Part shown: one piece after another, positions 21,264-34,845 of the stretch
How the letters are laid out: the number at the start of each line of letters is the position of its first letter
Position numbering within the stretch: the stretch's first letter is position 1
Assembly: GCF_040436345.1 (NCBI RefSeq)
Contig: NC_133237.1
Span: 29,047,379-29,111,378 of the forward strand
Direction of reading: 5' to 3'
Length of the DNA: 64,000 nt
Source: Pagrus major
Lineage: Eukaryota; Chordata; Actinopteri; Spariformes; Sparidae
The notes under the pieces: generated by a model
Seen by the model: the letters and a program-made list of their open reading frames with translations, nothing else
The model's database searches: none
Told to the model about the DNA's origin: nothing
Translations under genes and position numbers: made by a program

Positions 21264-21332
21264 ATGTGTGTGTTCAGATGTGTGTGTTTGTTGGTCTGTG
21301 TGTGTGTGAGTGTGTGTGTGTGTCTGAGCCTG
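21264..21332 (+). repeat. itga2b: (TG)n tract coding for the itga2b signal peptide
   Basis: From the in-frame ATG at 21264 the predicted leader [20 protein letters not shown] is encoded by an imperfect TG dinucleotide repeat and runs directly into [13 protein letters not shown], which aligns with the start of mature GPIIb. It is hydrophobic with an Arg near the start, as a signal peptide should be. No upstream in-frame ATG was found nearby. An unseen upstream exon remains possible. Confidence 0.55.
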
Positions 21333-22484
21333 CTGGATGAACCTGTGATGTTCAGCGGACCGACAGGAAGTCTGTTTGGATTCTCCCTCGACTTTCACGC
21401 CTCCAACAACAGGTAGGAATCAACCCTTAATCAACCCTTAATTAACCCTTAATCAACCCTTAATTAACCCTTAATCAACCCTTAATCAACCCTTAATTAA
21501 CCCTTAATCAACCCTTAATTAACCCTTAATCAACCCTTAATCAACCCTTAATTAACCCTTAATCAACCCTTAATTAACCCTTAATCAACCCTTAATCAAC
21601 CCTTAATTAACCCTTAATCAACCCTTAATTAACCCTTAATCAACCCTTAATCAACCCTTAATTAACCATAAAAAACATTCAATTAACCCTTTAGTTAACA
21701 TCTTCAGGATTTTAACTAACCTCTTAATTAACTTTAACTAAACCCAGAGCGCCTTCAGAAAAAAAAATAGTTCTGAGAAGTTGAAGTTCTTTGGGTCCTT
21801 GAAGAAGGTATGAGGTCTTTGAAGAAGTTCTTTAGGTCCTTGGAGAAGTTTTTTCGGTCCGGTCTTTGAAGAAGTTCTTTAGGTCCTTGGAGAAGTTCTT
21901 TGGGTCCTTGGAGAAGTTCTGAGGTCTTTGAAGAAGTTCTGAGGTCTTTGGAGAAGTTCTTTAGGTCCTTGGAGAAGTTCTTTGGGTCCTTGGAGAAGTT
22001 CTGAGGTCTTTGAAGAAGGTATGAGGTCTTTGAAGAAGTTCTTTCGGTCCTTGGAGAAGTTTTTTCGGTCCGGTCTTTGAAGAAGTTCTTTAGGTCCTTG
22101 GAGAAGTTCTTTGGGTCCTTGGAGAAGTTCTGAGGTCTTTGAAGAAGTTCTGAGGTCTTTGGAGAAGTTCTTTAGGTCCTTGACAAAGTTCAGAGGTCTT
22201 TGAAGAAGAAGTGCTGTGGTCCTTGAGGACATTAAATGTTCAGCTCATATTACACTGTGAATGTTCCTCTGCAGGTTCTTTGTTGTCATTGGAGCTCCTA
22301 AAGCCAACACCAGCCAATCAGGAGTGACAGAGGGAGGGGGCGTTTTTCTCTGCCCCTGGTCACCTGGAGGCGGGACCTGTGACATCATCGACTTTGACCT
22401 GGAAGGTGAGTTTCTGATCTATCTATCTGTTTATCAGTGATTCAGTGATTGGTCCAATCAGGTTTAATCAGCGTCACCTGTCTC

Positions 22485-22518
<34 letters not shown>

Positions 22519-23896
22519 AAAACTTCCTGTCACACCTGTCCTACCTGTCTCATCTGTCTCATCTGTCTCACCTGTCTCACCTGTCCTACCTGTCTCAGGT
22601 GATGAGGACTACAGCAGCTCTGGTTTGTTCTTTCACACCTTTAAGAGTCATCAGTGGTTCGGAGCTTCAGTTCGTTCAGTCAGCGACACACATCTGCTGG
22701 TGAGAGCACACACCAAACACACACACACACCACACCACACCACACCACACCACACCACACCACACACACAACACACCTGTATACCTGTACACCTCTATAC
22801 CTCTATACCTGTATACCTGTACACTTGTATACCTGTGTACCTGTACACCTGTACACCTGTACACTTGTACACCTGTGTACCTGTACTACTCTACACTTGT
22901 GTACCTGTACTACAGTACACCTGTACACCTGTACACCTGTATACCTGTACTACTGTACACCTGTGTACCTGTACTACTCTACACTTGTGTACCTGTACTA
23001 CAGTACACCTGTACACCTGTACACCCGAACACCTGTATACCTGAACACCTGTATACCTGAACACCTGTATACCTGAACACCTATATACCTGAACACCTGT
23101 ATACCTGTGCACCTATACATGATGTAATTGACAGCACACTTCCTGTCTGTGTCAGTCTCTGTGATCTCAAACAACATGATGTCTAAACTCTGATTCACAC
23201 CACAGAAGAAGAATAAAACCATCCCATGATGCAATAGTCAAACAGTTTGTAATCAGCTGTCACTTACTGTGTTTACCTGTCAGGCATGTGCTCCGCTCTC
23301 TCATTGGAACGTTCAGAGTCAAGGGGCGGAGTCAGGGAAAACACCTGTGGGGAACTGCTTCCTATTGGACCAGAGGACAAGAAGCTCAACCTCCTTCTCC
23401 CCCTGCAGAAGAATCATGATGGATGACACCTACAAACTCATGAAGAACTGTAAGTCTCACCTGAGTCAGTTTACCTGCAGGTTTACCTCATCACTCACCT
23501 GAGTCAGTTTACCGGCAGTTTTACCTCATCACTCAGCTGAGTCAGTCTGGGTCAAACCTCCAGGGACTCTTCATGTTCCCTTTTCTTGTCTATTATCTTG
23601 TCTACTCTCTCTCGTTGCCTAGATAATGACCAGCGCTACTGTGAGGTCGGCTTCAGCGCTGACATCACCAAGGTGAGGTGGTGGTGGGCGGAGTCACAGG
23701 GACGTGTCAGATGAAGTGTTTGTTGTTTTTCATTAACTTAACAACGTTTATCATCAAGACCAACGAGGCAGTTACCATGACGATGGATCTCTCTTTTTGA
23801 CTGGTCAACTGACGACCAAACTAGTTAGACCAAGTAATCGGTTTTAGTATCTGATGTAGTTACAGTGTAACTAGTTACTGACAGAACTCACAGCTG

Positions 23897-23959
<63 letters not shown>

Positions 23960-24988
23960 GCAGGAAGGCCGGCTGCTGCTCGGAGCTCCAGGAAGTTATT
24001 ATTTCCAGGGTGAGTGGAGACCCTTGCTGGTCACTGACAGACGTTACAGGCACCAAATATGGAATCATGGCCGATGCCCACATGAGTTATGACATCACAG
24101 CCTCATCATCATACTACTGTTGTCATACACTGAGATATGCTAGTTTGTGAGTCTGACAGTCTGATGTGAACTGCACGAGGCTGTTACCATGACAACAGAC
24201 ATCAGCTGGCATCACCGTGCACATAAACATCACCACTGATGACCACCATGTTGATTTCAGGGCAGGTCATCACAGTGGCAGTGAGTGACATCATTGACAG
24301 TGGGCTGAGCAAAAATCCTGTCCCTAATGTAGCCGGCATCAGCCAATCAGATGAGAGAGGAGATTATGACCTCTACCGTGGTGAGTAGACCTGAGGGGGC
24401 TTTTAATTTGAAAGACACCACTTCTTTCAACTGTGAATACATTACCCAGGATTCACTGGGAACACTGTGATCCTCTGTAGCATCATCTGACCCCAAACCA
24501 ACCAAACCCCAGCTGATTTTATCACATTTTCAGCTCAGACAATGACCTTTGCTAACTGGCTACAATTAGCATCTGGCAGTGTTAGCTTAAGGCTAATTAG
24601 CTAATCAGTTGTTGGTTTACCTTTGAAGAACGTATCAACCAAACTCAGCAGTGATGGTGAACGATGAAGGTGACAGAATCAGACAACAAGAGAGAAAAAT
24701 TCACTTCTCTAAAATCTGATGGAAAATGACTGAAGTTCTGTGTGTGTCTGTCTGCCAGGTTACTCTGTGGCCAGTGGTCAGCTGACTGGAGACTCCACAC
24801 CAGGTTAAGATAAGATAAGATAAGATAAGATAAGATAAGATAAGATAAGATAAAATGAAAAAATATGTGACTGATTGTACGTTTGTTTCCAGATTATCTG
24901 GTCGGAGTTCCAAATGACAGAAACACAGCAGGCAGAGTGAGACTTTATTTTAATTTTATTTTTTAATTGATATAGTGTGTGTACATAT

Positions 24989-25086
<98 letters not shown>

Positions 25087-25087
25087 G

Positions 25088-25138
<51 letters not shown>

Positions 25139-28100
25139 GTATATGTATATGTGTGTGTGTTACAGGTGTTGATCTACGATGGGCGGAGCAGAGGATCACT
25201 GATAGTCTCCCACAGCTTCCATGGAGCTCAGGTGAGAGTGTGATGTCATCAGAAACATGAATCTACCGGGGGCGCGCTTGAGCATGAGTAGTGAGTAGAC
25301 GTGTCTTCCACAGCTCCTGCAGAAAGCTGTTTAATTTCTACATTTTGGACCTTGTAACCGTTCAAACTTCGTTGGAAACATAAATTAAGTGACTTTATTA
25401 CCTCGCGAGTGGACAAATGCCTCCCAAACCGGCTGAACAGCAGAGTGGGAGCGGTGACTCGGACTCCCCGTTAGCATTAGCGAAAATACAGATGCGAATG
25501 CAAACAATATGAAAGCGCTGGCTGACGCAGTTACTGCTGTGCAAACCTCTGTCAACTCATTTCGGGAGGAAAGCCGGGCGTCTATTGCCTCTCTGCACTC
25601 GATTTTGAGTGTGTATGGCCAACGAATTACTGATGTAGAGGAAACTTCCCAAACTTCACTGGCTAAGGAAAACGATGCCTTGAAGGAGAAGGTAGCATAA
25701 AACTACACCAGACGGCAGAATATACGTGTTGTGGGGATACCAGAAGACGCGGAGGGCCCATCAGAGTTTATCAGCAGGCTGCTCACTGATGTGCTTGGGG
25801 AAGACAGTTTTGAGAAGCCTCCGTCGGTGGACAGAGCTCACAGAAGTTTGGCCCCAAAACCAACAGGTGGCGACAAAAGACCACGGCCGTTCATCGTCAA
25901 ACTCCACCACTTTCAAACTAAAGAGCTGATCCTACGCCAGACAGACAGGTTCGCTCTCTTACAAGGATCAAGACTTCACATCTTTCCTGATCACAGCCCA
26001 GATGCCAACAAACGACGCGCAGCCTTCTCCGAGTCCACAAAGAAGCTCCACGCCGCGAAGATCCGGTTCGGCCAGTGGTACCCAGCCACTCTGCAGTTTA
26101 CACACAACGGGAGGCGCATGAAGGTCACCGACCCTGTGACGTCACTGACTTTTGTCGACAAACATGTCGCTGCTGATGACGGAAGCTCCGTTTCACGCAC
26201 TAGAAGATGATGACTGAGGTAATGCTGATGATCGGGTCAAAATGCAGATAACTAATTGAGAGATATCACCAGATATGGTTATTCTGTCAATATTACTGAC
26301 AATATTTTTTTATTTTTTATTTATTTATTTTTAATTACTTTCACAGTATTATTTTATTAATATTGTTTATGTGGCAATGGACGTCTTTTGTGTGAATGTG
26401 TGTACACATCACACGCAACGCTTCATATGTATGCCCTCCTAATTTTTTTACTTTTTATTTATTTTATGATCACCGCCAATCTCGTGACACTGACTTTCAA
26501 CGCCCTATAGGTATTATGGTTTCAACGATGTGAAAGGACATCACAGGTTATTTAATAGCCTACACTGTTGGAAAGGTTCATTAATGGTTCAGAAATGTAT
26601 TCAATATTGCGGATGGCATGCAAATGCAGGTTTGCAGTAGTTTGAAGTTTTCTGGGGGGGGGGGGGGGTAGCCTTTTTAAGGCTTGTTTATGTGTTATAT
26701 GTCGTAGTTTTGATGTGTTATTTGTTTTGTATACAGCTCGTGCACTTATTTGGCTTTTTCATCATCTAAATGGGGTAGACACTGGTATTTTTGATTTGAG
26801 TGGTTCTAATGGCACAGGGTAATTCAAATCTTGTCCCAGGTAAAGATGACATGAAAATTATAAGCAGGAATGTTAAAGGTTTGAATCAGACAATCAAAAG
26901 GAAAAGGGTTCTCTCTCATTTACAACATCTCGGGGTTGGTATTGCATTCCTACAGGAAACCCACCTTTCGATTCGAGAACAGTCAAAAATTCACAAAGAG
27001 TGGGTAGGGCAAATGTTTCACTCGCAATTTAACTGTAAAAGTAGGGGAGTAGCTATACTCATTCATAAAAAGATTCCCTTCATTGTATCAAACACTATCT
27101 TGGATTCAAATGGCAGATATGTGATGGTTGTGGGAGAGCTGTTTCAACTTCGCTTAGTATTGGTTAATATCTACGGCCCGAACTTTGATGATGATCATTT
27201 TTTTAAAAAGATGCTAAGCTCCATCCCTAATCTAGATAGTCATCACTTGATTATGTCCGGGGATTATAACCTAGTAATGGATTCTAACTGGGATCGCTCC
27301 TCCCAGTCTGTACCAAGACCATCTAAATCCGTGCAAACGATCCAATCGTTCATGGACATACATAAACTTATAGACCCATGGAGATTTAAACACCCTACCA
27401 AGAGGGAGTATTCATATTACTCTAATGTACACAAGTCATTCTCCAGGATAGATTTTTTTTTGGTTGACCCATATTTGCTAAGTGTTATCACAGATTGTAA
27501 ATATGACCCAATTATTATTTCTGACCATGCCCCGGTGAGTATTAAAGTAACTCTTCCGATTCAGAGGACAAAACGGACATGGCAGCTTGATACACTCCTG
27601 CTGGCAGACTCAGACTTTATAAAGTTCATTACAGAACAAATAGATTTTTTTCTGCAGGTAAACAGGACTGATGGTATCTCAGCCTCAACTCTTTGGGAAA
27701 CACTTAAAGCATATCTCAGAGGGCAGATTATTTCCCGCTCTGCCCATATTAGGAAAATGAAATATAAGAATATAGAGGAGCTATCTTCAGAAATTAAGAC
27801 TCTGGACGGACTCATAGCTGCCTCTCCGACCCCTGATCTGATTAGGAGGAGAGTAGGCTTACAAACTGAAATTGATCTCTTAACTACCACTCACGCAGAG
27901 AGGCTCATCCTCAAATCCCGTAGTAGATTCTATGAAGAGGGGGATGAACCTTCCAAGTTATTAGCCAGTCAACTCCGTCAAAGAGCGGCATCCCGTATTA
28001 TTTCGCAAATTATGCTACCTGATGGGTCCTCGACAGAGGATCATCAGACTATTAACAACTGCTTTAAAGAGTTCTATTCTAAATTATATTCTTCAGACTC

Positions 28101-31100
28101 AACACCAGATCATAACCAATTTGACTCTTTTTTTTCCACTCTGAACATTCCTACAATTGACTCTGACTCTAAAGAGCGATTGGAACAAAATTTGACGCTG
28201 GAAGAAATTAACAATGCGATAATGTCCCTTCAGAGTGGAAAAGCCCCCGGCCCGGATGGGTTTCCAACTGATTTTTATAAAAAATTCAAAGATAAACTTG
28301 CCCCTCTTCTTCTCTCAGTTTATGCAGAAGCACTGGAGAATAGCATTCTTCCGCCTACACTTTGCCAGGCATCTATTACATTGTTATTAAAAAAGAATAA
28401 GGACCCTCGTGATTGCTCATCGTACAGGCCAATTAGCTTGACAAACTGTGACGGTAAAGTGTTCTCAAAGGTCATTGCACTCCGGCTTGAAACAATTCTT
28501 CCTCATATCATCTCGGAGGACCAGACTGGGTTTGTCCAGGGCAGACAGTCCTACTTTAACCTGAGAAGATTGTTTAATATCATCTATACTGAATCTAGCA
28601 CTCCGTCCCCGGAAGCAGTAATATCGCTCGATGCCGAAAAGGCGTTTGATCGGGTCGAGTGGAATTATCTTTTTCATACACTTAGCGGGTTTGGTTTTGG
28701 CCCTAACTTCATTCAACTTATCAGGCTCATTTACACTGACCCAACTGCCTCAGTTTATACCAATGGCATCTCATCCGAGTACTTTCCTCTTCACAGAGGG
28801 ACGAAGCAAGGGGATCCAGTGAGTCCGTTGCTTTTCGTTCTAGCTATAGAACCACTTGCTATAGCTCTCAGATGCAATAATAGGATACAAGGTATTTCAC
28901 GTGGTGGCCTAACTCACACTGTCTCGCTTTATGCAGACGATTTATTACTATATGTCACCAACCCTATCACATCTATCCCTGAAATTCTTAGAGTCTTGCA
29001 GGAATTTGGAAATATATCTGGATATAAACTAAATTTTAATAAAAGTGAATACTTCCCCATCAGTAGTAATGCTAGAGAATATCCCAATCTGCCATTTAAG
29101 TTATCTGCCGAGTCCTTTACATATCTAGGTGTCAAAGTCACCAAATCGTATTACAGTCTATTTAAAAGGAACCTCACTCCTCTATTGGAACAGTGTAAAC
29201 AAGATATTAAAAGATGGTCTGTTTTGCCTCTCTCTCTCATCGGGAGAACAAACTCTGTAAAGATGAATATTGTGCCAAAGTTTCTATATTTGTTTCAAGC
29301 GTTGCCTGTTTTCATACCACAATCTTTTTTTAAGACATTTAATCAAATGATTTCTTCCTTTATATGGAATAATAAACCAGCTCGCATAAGAAAAGAATTT
29401 ATGGAAAGACCAAAAGGTGTTGGTGGGCTTTCGCTTCCAAATTTGTGTACGTACTATTGGGCTGCGAATTTTAATGCCACCTCTCTATGGTTAAAAGATT
29501 GGAATGATAGGGGGGGGCGGAGATTTATTCGAATTCATTCGAATAAATTGCGTGTCATTTCAAATTCGTTCGAACTTGATTTTTTGAAAAAGTGACAGCC
29601 CTAGCCCACATTCACTCCCTGCCTTACTTTGTGCTCCCCTACCACCACTAGTTAATAATATAAAAGACAATATAATTGTAACTCAATCCTTACGTATCGT
29701 GAACCAGTTCAAAAGATGTCTGGGCATTCAGAGTATTTCTATTCACTCACCAATAATACGTAATCACTTATTTCAACCATCTTTATTGGACAGTGGTTTC
29801 AAAACTTGGTATGATAGGGGTATTCGCAGTATTGAGGACCTGTATGTCAATAATACTTTTGCTAGCTTTGAACAGCTATCCAGAAAATTCGGCCTAACCA
29901 ATAATCATTTTTTGCGTTACTTGCAGATTAGAGATTTTACTTGTAAAAAGTTTGCTAATTTTCCTACTCTTCCCCCTCCATCCTGTCTGGATTCCCTATT
30001 AAAGGTTAATAGGCTGAATAAAAGTAGAATATCATTTATTTATTCCCATATTATGGATAGCTGCAACCTCTCTATTTCACATATTCGAGACCAGTGGGAA
30101 AATGACTTTGGGGTCCAGCTGTCTGATGACGAATGGGATAAGGCTCTTACTAGGATCCACTCTTCTTCCATATGTTCTAGACATGCTTTAATACAGTTTA
30201 AAGTGTTGCACAGATTACACTTCTCAAAAGCTAAGTTAGCAAGAATATTTCCAAATGTAGACCCATTATGTGACAGATGTAAACAGACCCCGGCTTCTTC
30301 CTATCATATGTTCTGGTCTTGTCCGAAACTTTTTCCTTTTTGGTCATCCTTTTTTGAAGTCATCTCTAATGCTTATGCTTATAACGTCTCACCGTCTCCT
30401 CTGGTTGCTGTTTTTGGTTGGTTTTCTGATCCAACTGGATCTGTTCCCCCTGTTCACTTACAGAGGGTCATTGCCTTTTCCTCCTTACTAGCTAGACGCT
30501 TAATTTTATTCAAGTGGAAGGCTGCTATTCCTCCATCACATCACCACTGGATTAGGGACGTTATGCAGAATCTTAAGATGGAAAAGATCAGAAGTACCCT
30601 CAACGGTTCCATCAGCAGATTCCACAAAACCTGGGACCCTCTAATAACCTATGTGAACAATTTACCTGGTCTGGAACTGGAACTCTGAGTGACTACACCT
30701 GCCCTTGAACAATCCTGTAACATTAAGTGTTAGGTGCACTTGTTGTGGTTGTTTAGTCTTGTGTGTTCTCTTTTGTTTTTTGTGTGTTTTTTGTTTTGTT
30801 TTTGCTCTTCTCTCCTGTTTTTTCCTGTGACGAATTTTGTCACGTTGATTTTGGTTTTGTTCAGTCTATGTCTGTTGTCGGGATTGTTTTTCTGTGGTTA
30901 TTTGTAAAACAGAATATGATTGTTTTGTATGATAATTGAAAAAACTACAAATAAAGTGTTTAAAAAAAAAAAAAGAATAAAAAAGAAACATGAATCTACC
31001 TGCTACAGTTTGGAGGTGAGTGTGATGCTCTGGTGTCTCCTGTAGGTGGCGTCATACTTTGGACACAGTGTGGCTGTAGCTGACGTCAACAGTGACGGGT

Positions 31101-31173
31101 GAGGACAGACGGAGGGACAGACAGTGTGTCAACACGTGAAACGTTAACTGTGTGTTAATGTCAGAGTGACTCT

Positions 31174-31212
<39 letters not shown>

Positions 31213-34179
31213 GTTTGTAGTCTAGACGACGTGTTGATCGGGGCTCCTCTCTTCATGGACAAAGTGATGGAGCAGCTGCAGGAGCGAGGACAGGTTGAGT
31301 TCATCTCTGTTGTTGATCCGTCACATGACTCCAGATGTTGGTGTAAGGGTGTTGGTCGCCGTTTATTCTCCTATCAGAGCCGACCTGTTGTCTACTGGAC
31401 TGAACCAGTCACAACTAACCATAACTCTAGTCAGAACGAGTCTGTACTAGTCTGAACGAGTCTTCCTCTCCTCTCCTTCAGCATCAGTCAGTCCGTGATA
31501 AATTAAGTGTTTTGATGTCATTGATGTTGTTTCTCGTCACTTTGTGTTCAGACTGTTGATTATTTTCCAGGTGCTTTTGTACCTGCAGAGAAGAGGTTCC
31601 TCCTTCCCCTCCCAGCCTGACCAATCACTGATCGGCTTCTCTCTGTATGGACGGTTTGGCTCCGCCCTTGCTGTGCTGGGTGACCTGGACATGGACGGTT
31701 ACCACGGTAACCAGTTTAACACAGTGCGAATATTAGAGAATTTGAGCCAATGTTAACTGATGAGAAATCCAAAATGGCTGACAAACCGCTGACATGATCC
31801 TTAGCAGCTCTACTGCCGCCAAGCATGAGGCTTATGTAGCTAACGTGGCTAATATAGTTAATGTAGCTAATGTGGCTAATGCAGTTAATGTGGCTAATGC
31901 AGCTAATGTAGTTATTGTAGCTAATGTAGTTAATGTGGCTAACATAGCTAATGTGGCTAATGTGGCTAACATAGCTAATGTGGCTACTGCAGTTAATGTA
32001 GCTAATGCAGCTAATGTAATTATTGTAGCTAATGTAGTTAATGTGGCTAACATAGCTAATGTGGCTAATGTGGCTACTACAGTTAATGTGGCTAATGCAA
32101 CTAATGTAGTTATTGTAGCTAATATAGTTAATGTGGCTAACATAGCTAATGTGGCTGATGTAGTTAATGCAGGGTGGCTATAGCTCAGGAGGTAGAGTGG
32201 GTCATCCAGTAATCAGACAGTTGCTGGATGGAAATCTTGGCTGCCTGACGTACCTTGCGTGGTAGTGTGGCCTCTGCCATCAGTGTGTGAATGGGTGAAT
32301 GTGACTTGTTGAACTAATAAGTGTTGTAAAGTGCTTTGAGTGGAAAAATGCTCAAGAAATGCAAATCCATTACCAATGTGGCTAATGTGGCTAATGACAG
32401 TAGCTAACACGGCCAGCAAATCACCAAACAACGATCCAACTGTCTCTACAGATGTCGCCGTCGGGGCTCCCTGGTCAGGTGACAGTGGGCAGGGCCAGGT
32501 GTTTATTTACCTGGGCAACATTGATGGTCTGTCAGCCACACCCTGCCAGGTGATTGATAGCCCATTGCCTAGCAACAGAATGGCATTTGGCTTTACTCTG
32601 AGAGGCGGGGCTGATATAGACAACAATGGATACCCAGGTATGTTCAAAAGTTATGCATCAGTGCAGATCAGTAATCAGTAATTAGTAATCAATGATCAAT
32701 AGTCAGTGATCAGTAATGAGTGATCAGTAGTCACTGTCAATGTCTGTGTGTTGTAGACCTGCTGGTTGGAGCGTGGGCTGCAGACCGAGCTTTCCTCTAC
32801 AGGTAGGAGAAAGGCGATCGTATTGATCCTCGAATGTTTAACAGAAGAATTGATTGGAGTTGATTTCATGTGTTCAGATCCAAAGCAGTGATCCGGTCCA
32901 GAGTTTCTCTCTCTCTGCTGCCAGACTTCCTGAATCCAGAGGACAAACTGTGTCAACGAGAAAACACACCTGTGACCTGGTAACTAGTTATGTTATAACT
33001 AACGTGAGGAGCCTCATGTACAGAAACAGAACAACAAACACAGCTTACAAATAGCATTGACAGAATATCTGATACATATTATATAATATCTGTAAAACTA
33101 ACTGACCAACCGACTAAATAACTCACCAACTAGGCAACTGACTAGCTGCTGCTCCGACTGATCGGGCAGCCTTAACGTGTTCTTTTCCCTGTAAATGTTC
33201 TTTTATGGAGCTAAATCGGGGTCAAATGTTTTGTACTTGAAAAAGTAAAATTTGAAACTGAAATTTCAAGTTTTGATCTTGAATTTTGAAAAATACATCA
33301 ACGTATTCAAAATAAAAATAAATGTACAAAAAGTTTTTTCAGGTTAAAAATAATTATGATCAACTCTGGTAATTCTTTTGAATAAATCATTTATTTTCAT
33401 TTTTCACTTTCATATGTTTCGATATTTGGGATCCTATTTCTTTCAGTTGCATGTTTTATCTTTTCAGATTCAGATCTGAGTTTTTTTTCAGTTTCAAATC
33501 TTTTTCAGTTTCAGACTTTTGACCCTGATCTAGCGTGGGGGGCGTGGCATCAGCTGAGAGGGGCGTGGCATCATGACAGACAGCTTAACCAAAAGGCTAC
33601 AGACCTTCCCCTATCATGTTGCCTTCAGGGAACGTAGGATCTAAATCGATTCGGCTACGCCACATGATTGGCAGTGAAAAAACTGCTGTCAGTGACAAAC
33701 TTCCATTTGCACACCATGCACGAATATCCTGCACGGCTAAAACTGTTTTAATTTCCAAGGCTGTTTAGATGTGAGATGTGGAAGCTGTTTTAGACAGTAC
33801 TGAGGACCAACTGTAGTACAGGAGCGACAATATCACGCCAGATTGTGCACAGACACCCACACTTTAAGTACTGACATGTCCGATTTCCACGTAGCACTGT
33901 GAATGCCTCGCAGTGTCCGCTGGCAATGGCGTCCGGTTCTGCTGGCTCACCTGCTGGACCCAGCACACAGGTGAGAAAAGTAAGGTTGGGAAATCGTGAT
34001 AAATATCAAAATGAGAGGTCGTTTTGTGGTTTTTGTTCTGTAGCCAGTGTTCGTTTACCGTTAACATAGCAACTGTTGCTAGGGTTCTTGTTTGTTAGCA
34101 TCAAGCTTAATTCTTCTTTTGTTTATTATTTATTTTTCTGCCTGTTATCTCGCCTGTAATACATAAGCAGAGCATTGAC

Positions 34180-34225
<46 letters not shown>

Positions 34226-34803
34226 AGCTGGTGTAAGAATGTAAAGTTATGTTGTTTATTCCAGGATCAACTGAAAAGAGAATTTCTCCAGAGACTGCTG
34301 ACCAAGGTTTCCCAGATCATGCAGAGATTGTCCAGTTCATCATCTGTAATGTTACTGTAGAACTGCTTTATGGAAAGGCCATTATCATGCATGCACCGTT
34401 TTACTGTGCTCTCCGATACACCCAGAACTTTTGCAATAGATGACACTGGTAGAGACATTTCTATCAGGCTCTGTAGTTGTTGTGGAGACACGTCATATTT
34501 CAGCCGTCCCATTTCTCCTTGCAACAACATAGGCACCTGACTGGGGGTCAGATTTGAGTTGTCCTCCATATTGACAAGAGTTGTCAGTTCAGTTAAAGCA
34601 TCAATCACATCCTGTGGCATCTCAACCTGGCAGGACAGTGACCTTAAAAGCACCATCTCCTGGTTGACGACTAACTTTAGGTACTGCACATCAACTGGCA
34701 ATCTCTGCATGATCTGGGAAACCTTGGTCAGCAGTCTCTGGAGAAATTCTCTTTTCAGTTGATCCTGGAATAAACAACATAACTTTACATTCTTACACCA
34801 GCT

Positions 34804-34845
<42 letters not shown>

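Larger units (their letters stand above)
25268..30983 (+). mobile_element. Full-length fish L1-type LINE in itga2b intron 10, broken
   Basis: A 5.7 kb element in the sense direction of the host gene. It has a short 5' UTR (25268-25417), ORF1, an inter-ORF spacer with a G9 run near 26655, ORF2, a 3' UTR and an A-rich tail (30962-30983), bounded by a perfect 17-bp duplication. The intact duplication and near-complete ORF2 suggest a fairly recent insertion. It is no longer functional: ORF1 has a frameshift and a stop, and ORF2 is interrupted by a foreign insert near 29510-29602. Confidence 0.9.

Noticed and set aside
22891-23112. Tyr/Arg/Cys/Val frames in itga2b intron 3
   Set aside because: Translation of the TACACCTGTA minisatellite.
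32172-32260. Second tRNA gene candidate
   Set aside because: Degraded B box and a SINE-type body and tail follow directly.
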